A stretch of DNA of 63,922 nt from the NCBI GenBank assembly GCA_017473085.1, contig JAFUNF010000025.1:1-63922 (forward strand), given 5' to 3'. Positions within the stretch are counted from its first letter, which is position 1, and the number at the start of each line of letters is the position of its first letter. Positions 1-8,106 of this stretch are shown in pieces. A model generated the notes under the pieces. That model saw only the letters and a program-made list of their open reading frames with translations, made no database searches and had not been told where the DNA came from. The stretch is from Clostridia bacterium. GTDB taxonomy: Bacteria > Bacillota > Clostridia > Oscillospirales > CAG-272. Made by a program: the position numbers and the translations under genes.

Positions 1-83
1 ACTTCGTTCCCTCTGTTGATAGGGGCGACCGCACATTTTATCTCATTTGTCAAGTCTTTTTTGATATTTTTTGATTTTTTTTA

Positions 84-117
84 ATAAAAAAAAGACCTAC
101 CTCTTTCGAAGTAGGTC
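84..117 (-). terminator. Intrinsic terminator ending the aro/ABC operon
   Basis: Read on the minus strand, a 7-bp stem (GACCTAC at 94-100 pairing with GTAGGTC at 111-117) is followed by an uninterrupted U tract (A run at 84-93 of the plus strand). It lies about 45 nt past the lipoprotein stop codon and is the first convincing terminator downstream of the pheA promoter, so it probably ends the whole leftward unit. Confidence 0.8.
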
Positions 118-120
118 GAT

Positions 121-142
121 TTTCTTAACTTAATGGTATTGA
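121..142 (-). repeat. 3'-UTR repeat, copy 1 (inverted relative to 63782-63803)
   Basis: A 22-bp stretch (core CTTAACTTAATGGTATTG on the plus strand) recurs perfectly in the opposite orientation at 63782-63803. In transcript sense both copies sit between a stop codon and a strong terminator hairpin, just after a small imperfect palindrome built on AAGCTT or AGCTnAGCT. The function is unknown; it could be a dispersed repeat or a conserved 3'-UTR processing or binding site. Confidence 0.7.
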
Positions 143-162
143 AGCAAGCTTGGTTCTTTTTT

Positions 163-1107
163 TTACATTTCCCAGCTACTTAGCCAGTTTGAAAATTCTG
201 AATAGGTATTGTCGAGCTCCTTTATTAGCTCTTCCCCGTTTGTAAGGGTATAAACATAATCGTAGGTGTCAAATTTTTCAACATATTTATATTCAGAGGT
301 ATAATTTTTGTCATTTAATTCCTGAATAGCTCTATTGGCTAAAGCCTCAGCCCTTTCAATATTAGACACGAGTGAGGAAAATGCGTTTTCGTCTATTGCT
401 TTTATTTTGGCAATTATACTATCAAAATATCCCTCTTGATAGCCATAATTCCATTGCTGACCGTCTTCCTTTATAAGCTTTTCGGCATCACTGGCATAAA
501 GGAAAAAGCCCTTATGCTCAACACCATTTTCATCGGTGTAGTTATTTATAAAGTAGGTATTCCAAGCACATAGGAAGTTTACATAGTCGTACATTTTATA
601 AACGTCTGATATTACATCACTTGAGGCAATTTTTTGCCAAAGTGCAATATTTTCGCCAAGCTCCTCTGCTTTTAAAATTTGATAGGTTGCATCTACAATT
701 TTAAAATTAAATTGATAGCCATACTTATCGGTAAAATAATCCGTTTCGCTGGGCGCAACCTCTAAGGTGCCTGTTACCTTTATTGCCTGTGTGGTATATG
801 GAAAGCTTTGATTTTTCTTTGGATATACCTCCATTGTGTTTGAAAGCTGTGAGGTATTAGGCACACAGAATGGGCAGGATTGATATGGCAAATTCATTAA
901 AAACATAAAGGAACCATCAACAGGAGACGATGTTGCCATATAACCATTTATAGTTACCCTTTGTCCGTCAAGGGTTTTCAGGTAGCTATATGTTGAGGCA
1001 GACTTAAAGCTTAGCTTAGTAGCCTCGCCACCTTCGTTTTCACCACAGCTACTTATCATAGGTAGCAGTAGCACAATACATAAAATTAAGCATAAAAATC
1101 TTTTCAT
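163..1107 (-). CDS. CxxC lipoprotein of a MacB-like (Zrm-type) ABC system
   Basis: This is a 314-residue exported lipoprotein. A hydrophobic signal of about 20 residues ends in the lipobox ISSC with lipidated Cys21. Residues about 45-140 look like a small beta-rich (OB-like) domain with strands such as VTINGYMA and IKVTGTL flanking a C78-P-F-C81 pair. The remainder is helical. The layout recalls the DUF3299-type lipoproteins encoded last in zinc-responsive ZrmABCD-like operons, where the lipoprotein works with a MacB-like ABC pair; that match is by pattern only. The start has a GAGGTGAAGG ribosome site 4 nt upstream, and the gene begins 11 nt after the permease. The function is inferred from context and the substrate is unproven. 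Confidence 0.6.
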   Translation of the reverse strand: MKRFLCLILCIVLLLPMISSCGENEGGEATKLSFKSASTYSYLKTLDGQRVTINGYMATSSPVDGSFMFLMNLPYQSCPFCVPNTSQLSNTMEVYPKKNQSFPYTTQAIKVTGTLEVAPSETDYFTDKYGYQFNFKIVDATYQILKAEELGENIALWQKIASSDVISDVYKMYDYVNFLCAWNTYFINNYTDENGVEHKGFFLYASDAEKLIKEDGQQWNYGYQEGYFDSIIAKIKAIDENAFSSLVSNIERAEALANRAIQELNDKNYTSEYKYVEKFDTYDYVYTLTNGEELIKELDNTYSEFSNWLSSWEM

Positions 1108-1118
1108 GGTCCTTCACC

Positions 1119-2294
1119 TCAATCAGAAATACTGTCCCTTTTCGACATTACGAAGGTCCATATTGCAGTTGGTAAAATGCTAATTACAAAAACACTTAGC
1201 AATATAACAACCTCTAATGGATAAACCAAGCCTAAATTTAAAACCACACCCATGCTTGAAACGTAGTCATTCATCATAAGAAGGCATAGCCTTGAAACTC
1301 CAAAGGCTAACAGGATTGATACAAGTCCTATTATGCTATTTTGAATTATGTAAAGCAGATTAATTTTCTTCATGCTTATGCCGATTAGTCGCATAAGTGA
1401 AATTTCCTTTGAGGAGTGATACATATTAAGGAGTGTGATTATAGAAATAATCATTATGTTCATAATAAGTATTACTGCACACAAAACAAATACAATATAC
1501 TTTGTATCGTCTGCATCATTTAAAACGTCTCTTACAGCATCCATAGGCTCAATTGCCTGAAGGGTAAAGGTTTCGTTTTCGTGGGTTACTATTTTTCCGT
1601 CATATTCGTCTAAAAGCTGAAGTGCATAGGCAGGATTTTTAGTATTTACAAGAATTGCACATACTGTTTTGTGCATTTCCTCGCCCTCGTGCTCATGCAC
1701 ATGCCACAAGGTTTGAATTTGTGTAAATACTACGTTATCAAATGAGGAATGGCTTTCCTTTAAAATGCCAACCACCTTTATTCCCTCCTCATGAGTATCT
1801 AAGCCTGTCGAGGAGTGGGAGGTATGAAGCACATCTCCAATTTTTAAGCCGTTGTATTTTGCAACATTATAGCCGACAACTGCCTCACAGGTGCTTGAGC
1901 TATCAAAAAGACTACCCTCTTTCATTTCCTTATCATTTAAAAAATCAGGGGACGTGCCAACAACGCTATATCCGTTATAATTATCTGCCATAGCAAATGG
2001 TATAGCCGTGTTGACTCTCATTCCATCTTGAGAAAGGGCTGATACAACCGAGTATGGTATAGTACCAAGTGGCTCGTCGGTGAAATACATTGTATTCATA
2101 GCAAGCTGTGTTTTACTGCCACTTGGACCTATTATCAAGGAATAATAGCCTGCATTACTTGTTATGCCATCGCTTACCTGACTTGAAACGTTAAAGGCAA
2201 GAACACCTATTCCTGCAGAGATAACAATTGATAAAACAACTAAGATTATTTGCATTTTCTTAATTGCCATATTCTTAAGGGCAAATTTCAGCAT
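1119..2294 (-). CDS. FtsX/MacB-family ABC permease with His-rich loop
   Basis: A 391-residue permease with one N-terminal membrane span (about residues 11-34), a large extracytoplasmic domain (about 35-265) and three C-terminal spans, the FtsX/MacB half-transporter topology. These proteins are usually mechanotransmitters acting on extracytoplasmic substrates rather than importers. The external domain carries an acidic His-rich stretch, HVHEHEGEEMH, in line with metal binding and with the zinc-linked Zrm-type relatives. Its ATG overlaps the stop of the ATPase gene (TAATG), which implies translational coupling. It ends in TGA, showing that TGA is a normal stop here. Family assignment is firm; the metal role is inferred. 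Confidence 0.85.
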   Translation of the reverse strand: MLKFALKNMAIKKMQIILVVLSIVISAGIGVLAFNVSSQVSDGITSNAGYYSLIIGPSGSKTQLAMNTMYFTDEPLGTIPYSVVSALSQDGMRVNTAIPFAMADNYNGYSVVGTSPDFLNDKEMKEGSLFDSSSTCEAVVGYNVAKYNGLKIGDVLHTSHSSTGLDTHEEGIKVVGILKESHSSFDNVVFTQIQTLWHVHEHEGEEMHKTVCAILVNTKNPAYALQLLDEYDGKIVTHENETFTLQAIEPMDAVRDVLNDADDTKYIVFVLCAVILIMNIMIISIITLLNMYHSSKEISLMRLIGISMKKINLLYIIQNSIIGLVSILLAFGVSRLCLLMMNDYVSSMGVVLNLGLVYPLEVVILLSVFVISILPTAIWTFVMSKRDSISD

Positions 2295-2953
2295 TATGCT
2301 TCACCCCCTGAAAAAGTATCTCTTTTTCCGTCTGTCATTTCGTTCATATCAATGACAACATCAAAGTATTTAGCTAATCTTTCATCGTGGGTTACTGCAA
2401 TTAGGGTTTTACCCTTAGCCACCTTGACAAGCTCATTTATCACAAGCTCGCCTATGGCAAAATTAAGGTTACCTGTTGGCTCGTCTGCTAAGACTATATC
2501 GGGCTTTTTCACAAGTGCTCTTGCGATTGCTACTCGTTGCTTTTGTCCCCCTGACAGATGCTTAATCCTGCTATTTTTCTTGTCACTTAAGCCTAATTCA
2601 TTAAGCAACTCAGGTGCGTTTTGAGTATTTACGCCCTCAAGATTAAGAATGTTAATATTATCAAGGACCGTCATTTCGTTTATCAGCTTAAAATCTTGAA
2701 ATATATATCCGATTTTCTCTATACGGAATTTATCTCGTTGCTTTTGGCTTTTTTCTTGCATATTAACTCCGTCTATTATAACAGAGCCACTTGTTGGGGA
2801 TATTATTCCCGCTATTATATTAAGAAGGGTTGATTTTCCACAACCACTTGCTCCTAAAAGCATATAGGACTTACCTGTTTCAAAGGTAATGTCCTTATAT
2901 TCTATTTCAGTTTCATTTAAAAATCTTTTTGTTACACCTTTTATTTCTATCAT
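2294..2953 (-). CDS. LolD/MacB-type ABC transporter ATPase
   Basis: A 219-residue ATP-binding subunit. Walker A GASGCGKSTLL lies near residues 33-43, the Q-loop at IFQDFK, the signature LSGGQKQR and Walker B DIVLADEPTGNL near residues 135-165, followed by the H-loop THD. Size and the EPTGNLD-type motif match the LolD/FtsE/MacB ATPase class, which pairs with FtsX-like permeases. It overlaps that permease by a TAATG junction and follows the small Cys-rich membrane protein after about 40 nt. It should energise conformational change in the permease at the cytoplasmic face. Confidence 0.9.
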   Translation of the reverse strand: MIEIKGVTKRFLNETEIEYKDITFETGKSYMLLGASGCGKSTLLNIIAGIISPTSGSVIIDGVNMQEKSQKQRDKFRIEKIGYIFQDFKLINEMTVLDNINILNLEGVNTQNAPELLNELGLSDKKNSRIKHLSGGQKQRVAIARALVKKPDIVLADEPTGNLNFAIGELVINELVKVAKGKTLIAVTHDERLAKYFDVVIDMNEMTDGKRDTFSGGEA

Positions 2954-2994
2954 TATTTTTTCTCCTTTTGAATTTTATTGAAGCATCAATAAAA

Positions 2995-3285
2995 TCAATC
3001 GGAGAGCTTTACTCTTAGGGCAATCAATGATAAATGTATTTGACTTGGGCATGTGTAGAGTAGCAAGCTAACAAGTAGCAAAAGCATATGCACGAAAAAC
3101 GCAAGGCTCACACCTACAACGTAATCGTTGCTTGTACTATCCTTGTAGGCTTGACAAACGGTACATAAGACATCGCCCTCAGCTGTGCAATGATGACAAG
3201 AAATAAAAGGAAGCGATAAAATCGACATTGCAAGAATAACTACAAGCAAAGCTATTGCTATTAGCTTAAGTTTTCTATTCGTCAT
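2995..3285 (-). CDS. Small two-span membrane protein with Cys/His loop
   Basis: A 96-residue protein with a signal-like span at residues 7-29 and a second span at about 58-80. The loop between them carries CHHC followed nine residues later by CTVC, a plausible metal site on the outside of the membrane. It opens the four-gene ABC module and lies only 21 nt after the aroF stop with no terminator between, so it is probably read through from the aromatic operon. In ZrmABCD-like loci a small metal-binding exported protein holds the equivalent first position. No family is recognised; metal binding is inferred. Confidence 0.6.
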   Translation of the reverse strand: MTNRKLKLIAIALLVVILAMSILSLPFISCHHCTAEGDVLCTVCQAYKDSTSNDYVVGVSLAFFVHMLLLLVSLLLYTCPSQIHLSLIALRVKLSD

Positions 3286-3306
3286 TTTATCACTTCCGTT
3301 TCTTTA

Positions 3307-4338
3307 TTATTTCCTTAGGTCTGCAATATCAAGGATAAGTCTTTCGGTCTTTTCCCAGCCAAGGCATGGGTCTGTGATTGACTTACCGTAAACGCATCCG
3401 TCTGGCTTTTGGTTGCCGTCCTCAATATAGGATTCAATCATAAAGCCCTTAACAAGCTTGCAAACGTCCTCGTTGTGTCTTGTGCTATGGAGAACCTCCT
3501 TTGCAATTCTTACCTGCTCTGCCCACTTCTTACCTGAGTTTGCGTGGTTGGTATCAATGATTACACCTGGGTTTTGAAGGTTGGTCTTTGCATAGGTTTC
3601 GCAAAGGTTGATTAAGTCCTCGTAGTGATAGTTTGGCAAGGACTGTCCGTGGCTATTTACGTATCCACGAAGAATTGCGTGAGTTAGTGGGTTACCCTTA
3701 GACTCAACCTCCCAGCCACGATAAATAAATGTGTGTGAGTGTTGTCCTGCTGTGATTGAGTTCATCATAACAGAAATGTCACCACTTGTTGGGTTTTTCA
3801 TACCAACAGGAATGTCAAGTCCACTTGCTGTCAAGCGATGCTCCTGATTTTCAACAGATCTTGCACCGATTGCAACGTAGGACAAAAGGTCGTCAATGTA
3901 TCTGTAATTGTATGGATAAAGCATTTCGTCAGCACAGGTGAAGCCTGTTTGCTCAATAGCCTTCATATGTAGCTTTCTTATAGCAATAAGTCCCTCAAGC
4001 ATATCTGGGTCCTTATTTGGGTCTGGCTGGTGGAGCATTCCCTTGTAGCCATCGCCTGTTGTTCTTGGCTTATTTGTGTAAATTCTTGGAATGATAATAA
4101 TCTTGTCCTTAACTACCTCTTGTACCTTTCTTAGTCTTGAAATGTAGTCTAAAACTGCGTCCTCTCTATCTGCTGAGCAAGGACCGATAACAAGCACGAG
4201 CTTGTCGCTTTCACCATTAAATACCTTTGCAATTTCTGCATCGTTTTGTGCCTTTATCTTAGCGCCCTCTTCTGAGAGTGGGTACATTCCCTTAACTTCC
4301 ATTGGAATTGGTAGCTTGCGTTTGAAATTCATGTTCAT
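3307..4338 (-). CDS. aroF: 3-deoxy-7-phosphoheptulonate (DAHP) synthase, type I
   Basis: The enzyme condenses phosphoenolpyruvate and erythrose 4-phosphate into DAHP, the entry to the shikimate pathway. The AroF/G/H (type I alpha) signature blocks are present: LVIGPCSADR, IIPRIYTNKPRTT, GARSVENQEHR, MKNPTSGD and IDTNHANSGK. An upstream in-frame ATG at 4386 would overlap tyrA by 14 nt, but AAAGGAAAA lies directly before the ATG at 4338, so I place the start there (343 residues). It is the last aromatic gene of the operon, after tyrA. Feedback specificity cannot be read reliably from sequence. No chorismate mutase domain is fused to it. Confidence 0.93.
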   Translation of the reverse strand: MNMNFKRKLPIPMEVKGMYPLSEEGAKIKAQNDAEIAKVFNGESDKLVLVIGPCSADREDAVLDYISRLRKVQEVVKDKIIIIPRIYTNKPRTTGDGYKGMLHQPDPNKDPDMLEGLIAIRKLHMKAIEQTGFTCADEMLYPYNYRYIDDLLSYVAIGARSVENQEHRLTASGLDIPVGMKNPTSGDISVMMNSITAGQHSHTFIYRGWEVESKGNPLTHAILRGYVNSHGQSLPNYHYEDLINLCETYAKTNLQNPGVIIDTNHANSGKKWAEQVRIAKEVLHSTRHNEDVCKLVKGFMIESYIEDGNQKPDGCVYGKSITDPCLGWEKTERLILDIADLRK

Positions 4339-4372
4339 TTTGTATTTTCCTTTCTTATATATGCCATTTAAT

Positions 4373-5230
4373 TTATTTTTTATCAAAGTAGCTTCGACGC
4401 TCGGTCGAGGTTCTCATGATAGACTTAATTTTTTCGGTATCCTCGTTTTCAATACCCTCTTTTAATTCCTTAAACTTCTCAATGAATAAATCCATTTGAG
4501 AAAGCAATTCACCCTTGTTTAGTAAAAATAGCTCGCACCACATATCCTCATTGATTTTTGCAATACGAGTAAGGTCACGGAAGGAGTCACCTGTATAATT
4601 TACAAGGTCACGGGATTCCTTACAGGTCATTAAGGAAACTGCGATACAGTGAGTAAGCTGAGAAAGAAAGCCAATCATCTCATCGTGCTTTTCTGGGCTT
4701 AGCTCAGCAATAGTTTTAAAGCCTAAAAGCTTACCAAGCTGACAGCACGCCTCAATTCCCTGCTTTGTATTTTTATCTGTTGGAGTTACTATGTAGTTTG
4801 CGTTTCTAAAAATGCTCTTATCTGCATTTTGCACGCCATAAACCTCTTTACCTGCCATAGGGTGTGCGCCAACAAACTCAACGTCATCTCTTAGCATATC
4901 CTGTATTTTGTATACAACAGGACCCTTAACACCTGTAACGTCGGTTATCAACGCACCACTCTTAAAGTAGGATTGATATTTTTCGAGCCATTCAATTAGC
5001 ACCTTTGGATAGAGAGCAAATACAACAACATCAAATTGCTTTATGTATTCCTCTTTTATCTCAGTTGTGCCATGGGCAATAAGCCCCTTTTCCTTTGCAT
5101 AGTCAATTGAGGACTGGCTTCTTGTAATTGCACCTACCTCATAGCCTAAGTCGGTTAGTGCCTGTGCATAGCTACCACCTATTAAGCCAAGACCGACTAT
5201 TAAGAATTTTACATCATTTATAATTTTCAT
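4373..5230 (-). CDS. tyrA: Prephenate dehydrogenase
   Basis: It oxidatively decarboxylates prephenate to 4-hydroxyphenylpyruvate for tyrosine. The 285-residue protein starts with an NAD(P) Rossmann motif, VGLGLIGGSYA at residues 12-22. It contains the prephenate-binding HPMAGKE block and the helical dimerisation region with SQLTHCIAVSL. There is no C-terminal ACT domain, so tyrosine control, if any, must act through the catalytic core or elsewhere. AAGGAAG precedes the ATG. It sits between aroA (2-nt gap) and aroF in the aromatic operon. Confidence 0.93.
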   Translation of the reverse strand: MKIINDVKFLIVGLGLIGGSYAQALTDLGYEVGAITRSQSSIDYAKEKGLIAHGTTEIKEEYIKQFDVVVFALYPKVLIEWLEKYQSYFKSGALITDVTGVKGPVVYKIQDMLRDDVEFVGAHPMAGKEVYGVQNADKSIFRNANYIVTPTDKNTKQGIEACCQLGKLLGFKTIAELSPEKHDEMIGFLSQLTHCIAVSLMTCKESRDLVNYTGDSFRDLTRIAKINEDMWCELFLLNKGELLSQMDLFIEKFKELKEGIENEDTEKIKSIMRTSTERRSYFDKK

Positions 5231-5232
5231 TG

Positions 5233-6432
5233 CTATATCTTCCTTTCAAGGAAAATTCCTAAGGTCTCTAAGTCCTCAAAGAAGTGTGGGTAGCTTTTAT
5301 TAACTGCCTCGCACCCTTCGATTTCGCCTCCAACAATGGTGCACAATACAGAAAGTGCCATTACTATTCTGTGGTCATTGTGCCCCTTTAGAATTTCACT
5401 TGGCTCCCTTATTCCACCCTTTATTACCACGGAGTTTTCAAGGGTATCTATTTCACAGCCTAACTTTCTAAGCTCTGTTGCCATAGCCTCAACTCTGTCA
5501 CTTTCCTTTATTCTAAGACGCCTAATACCTGTAATAGTTGCACCATTGCAGGAGGAGGCTAAGGCAAAGGTAATAGGACCTAAGTCGGGACAATCAGACA
5601 AATCTATTGTTGGAGTAGTATTTTTTAATTGTTCAAAGAGCTTTTTATATACGTAGTCGCCCTGAATTGTGCTTTCATTAAGACCTAAAACAGACACGTC
5701 TCCGCCAATTACGTTAAACGCATCAAGAAATGCACTATTAGAGGCATCTCCCTCTGCACTTACACACAAGCTCTTATATTTTTGGTTTCCTTTTATTAAA
5801 AAGGTGCTTTGTTGTCTTTCAATTTCAATGCCATAGGTTTTCAAAACCTCAAGGGTTATGTCAACATAAGCCTTACTTTCAAGAGGTGTAGTTATTTCAA
5901 TTTTACTGTCGCCATTAAGTAACGGAAGTGCGAAAAGCAAGCCTGTAATAAACTGACTGCTAATATCTCCTCTGACCTTAAAGGTAGATGGCTTTAGCTG
6001 TCCCTTTATTTCTAAGGAGTCCTTATTCAAGGTGTACTCTATTCCTTGCTCCTTGAAAATATCAAAATAGACATCAAGTCCTCTTGACATTAACCTTTCA
6101 GTACCTAAAAAGCGACACTCTGTCGAGAAAACAAGTGCAATAGGAATAAAAAACCTAAGCGTGCTACCACTTTCATGGCAATTAAGAATTGGCTTTTGGT
6201 GTCTTCTTGGTCCACCATTTATAAAAACAGTATTTTCCTTTTTTTCATATTCAACTCCTAAGGCACTAATGCAATTAAGAGTTGCCTTCATATCTAAGCT
6301 ATCGGTAATTCCGTCAACCTGTCCCTTGCCCTGTGCCAGCATAGAGGCGATTAATAGCCTGTGTGCATAGCTTTTGGAGGGTGGTGCGTATATTGTACCC
6401 TTTGCCTTAGATTTTTGTAGCCTTACGTTCAT
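5233..6432 (-). CDS. aroA: 3-phosphoshikimate 1-carboxyvinyltransferase (EPSP synthase)
   Basis: It transfers the enolpyruvyl group of PEP to shikimate 3-phosphate. At 399 residues it is slightly short for the family but complete, with both inside-out alpha/beta domains. PPSKSYAHR lies near the N terminus, CHESGSTLRFF corresponds to the family SGTTxR segment, and RIKESDRVEAM and GHNDHRIVMAL lie in the C-terminal half. In the glyphosate-contact segment the usual G-N-A-G-T reads as HESGST, typical of divergent class II-like enzymes. The start overlaps the end of aroQ by 26 nt, consistent with coupled translation. Confidence 0.93.
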   Translation of the reverse strand: MNVRLQKSKAKGTIYAPPSKSYAHRLLIASMLAQGKGQVDGITDSLDMKATLNCISALGVEYEKKENTVFINGGPRRHQKPILNCHESGSTLRFFIPIALVFSTECRFLGTERLMSRGLDVYFDIFKEQGIEYTLNKDSLEIKGQLKPSTFKVRGDISSQFITGLLFALPLLNGDSKIEITTPLESKAYVDITLEVLKTYGIEIERQQSTFLIKGNQKYKSLCVSAEGDASNSAFLDAFNVIGGDVSVLGLNESTIQGDYVYKKLFEQLKNTTPTIDLSDCPDLGPITFALASSCNGATITGIRRLRIKESDRVEAMATELRKLGCEIDTLENSVVIKGGIREPSEILKGHNDHRIVMALSVLCTIVGGEIEGCEAVNKSYPHFFEDLETLGIFLERKI

Positions 6433-6868
6433 TTTTTTCTATATAATCCTTTAAATAATCAATTGCCTCAAGGTATCCGTCAAAGCCCTTACCTGTTATT
6501 GTTTTGATAACTGCTTGTCTTACATAGCTTATCTGTCTGAAGTCCTCTCTTTCCTCAACCTTAGAAATATGCACCTCTACTGTTGGGATTGCAATTGACT
6601 TTAGTGCATCAAGCAGTGCAACACTTGTATGAGTGTATGCTGCTGGGTTTATAACAATACCGTCAATTTTCTTAAAGTATGCTTCCTGAAGCTTATCAAC
6701 AAGTACGCCCTCGTGGTTGGACTGAAAAATCTCAACCTCTACACCGACTGTTACCGAGTGGTCAGTTATACGCATTTTAAGCTCCTCGTAGGTGCCATTG
6801 CCATAAATACCTGGCTCTCTTATGCCAAGCATATTCAGGTTAGGTCCGTTTATTATTAGGAATTTCAT
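6407..6868 (-). CDS. aroQ: 3-dehydroquinate dehydratase, type II
   Basis: A 153-residue type II dehydroquinase that converts 3-dehydroquinate to 3-dehydroshikimate and normally forms dodecamers. It opens with the family hallmark INGPNLNMLGIREPGIYG, whose Arg and Tyr belong to the active-site lid. It has FQSNHEG, INPAAYTHTSVAL and the catalytic-His block VEVHISKVEEREDFR. It overlaps the aroE/K stop by 4 nt and aroA by 26 nt, so this section is tightly translationally linked. Confidence 0.95.
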   Translation of the reverse strand: MKFLIINGPNLNMLGIREPGIYGNGTYEELKMRITDHSVTVGVEVEIFQSNHEGVLVDKLQEAYFKKIDGIVINPAAYTHTSVALLDALKSIAIPTVEVHISKVEEREDFRQISYVRQAVIKTITGKGFDGYLEAIDYLKDYIEKNERKATKI

Positions 6869-8103
6869 TTCTCAAGCTCCTTGAGTATTAATTCTGCTAC
6901 CTCATTTGCTGTTAGGTTGCCATTTACCTTAACATCTGCAACTTGACAATAAATTGGGTATCTTTCATTATATCTTTTTTCAATTGCTTCCTTATCGCTT
7001 GAAAGGGGTCTATCCTCTGTGGGCAAAAGAAGGGATAGGTCTCTGTCAAGAAAATATAGTGTGCCATTTTGCTTTAGGTAGTCAACGTTTTCCTTTTTAA
7101 GAATTGCACCACCACCTGTTGCAATAATTATTCCATTTTGCTTTGAAACCTCTTTTATAGCTTCGGTTTCTAACATACGAAATTTGCTTTCGCCTTGACT
7201 CTTGAAAATTGTGGGAATATCACAGCCTGCATTTTCAACGATTACCTTGTCGGTATCAACAAGAGTCTTTCCTGTTTTTTCTGCAAGAATGGTGCCTATT
7301 GTTGTTTTGCCACTTGAGGGCATACCAATAAGGACTATATTTTCCTTTTCACTTAAAACATTTTTAAAGACCTTATCACAAAGCTCAACGGAAACAGGGG
7401 TGCCTGTAAAATGCTGATAAGCATATACAGCCTGTGCGCCAAGCATATAAAGTCCACCCTCACTCTTTAGACCAAGGGACTTAGCCTTTTGAACAAGCTT
7501 AGTTCTAATCGGATTATAAACTACATCTAAAACACCCTCAAGAGAAGGAAATCTCTCTAAATCAATGGGGGAGTGTTCATTTTTAGGATACATACCCACA
7601 GGTGAGGTATTGAAAATAATCTCAACATCCCTGTGATTTTGGTAAACCTCCTCATATGTCAAGGCACCCTCAACGCTTATGTTAGAAACGTAAATTATTT
7701 CCTTAGCACCAAGGTCAGAAACAACTGCGGTTGCAGTTTTTGACGTACCACCTGTACCAATGATAAGCACCTTTTTATTTTTAATTTCAAGTCCTATACG
7801 CATAACCAAGGCACGCATACCAGAGTAATCGGTATTATAGCCATATAGCTTGCCATCTCTGTTTACAACTGTGTTTACTGCACCTATCTTTTTTGCACTA
7901 TCGTCTATGTAATCAAGATAAGGTATTACAGTTTCCTTGTATGGTATAGTTACATTTATTCCACAGAAGTCCTTTTTCTTCATAAAGGCTTCTACATTAT
8001 GTGGCTCAATTTCAAGAATTTCATACACGTAGTCGCCAATTTGCTCGTGTATTGCCTTGGAGAAGCTATGCTTAAGATGCTCTCCTATTAGTCCGTATTT
8101 CAT
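6865..8103 (-). CDS. aroE-aroK: Shikimate dehydrogenase-shikimate kinase fusion
   Basis: A 412-residue bifunctional enzyme. Residues 1-250 are AroE: VTIPYK with catalytic Lys56, the NTD motif ending at Asp92, and the NADP loop IIGTGGTSK near 115-122. Residues about 253-412 are AroK: Walker A GMPSSGKTT at 260-268, DTD at 283-285, the GGGA block near 330-333, and the lid Arg in EDRPLS. It catalyses two consecutive steps, dehydroshikimate to shikimate to shikimate 3-phosphate, so the fusion joins pathway neighbours. No stop or frameshift separates the halves. It sits 3 nt after aroC. Confidence 0.95.
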   Translation of the reverse strand: MKYGLIGEHLKHSFSKAIHEQIGDYVYEILEIEPHNVEAFMKKKDFCGINVTIPYKETVIPYLDYIDDSAKKIGAVNTVVNRDGKLYGYNTDYSGMRALVMRIGLEIKNKKVLIIGTGGTSKTATAVVSDLGAKEIIYVSNISVEGALTYEEVYQNHRDVEIIFNTSPVGMYPKNEHSPIDLERFPSLEGVLDVVYNPIRTKLVQKAKSLGLKSEGGLYMLGAQAVYAYQHFTGTPVSVELCDKVFKNVLSEKENIVLIGMPSSGKTTIGTILAEKTGKTLVDTDKVIVENAGCDIPTIFKSQGESKFRMLETEAIKEVSKQNGIIIATGGGAILKKENVDYLKQNGTLYFLDRDLSLLLPTEDRPLSSDKEAIEKRYNERYPIYCQVADVKVNGNLTANEVAELILKELEK

Positions 8104-8106
8104 TTA

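Noticed and set aside
1-83. Possible gene fragment at the left edge
   Set aside because: AT-rich sequence with no ORF, ribosome site or recognisable motif.
1119-1121. Recoding of TGA, suggested by the dominance of TAA stops
   Set aside because: The FtsX-type permease ends at TGA exactly where the family ends and where the next gene's ribosome site starts, so TGA is a normal stop.
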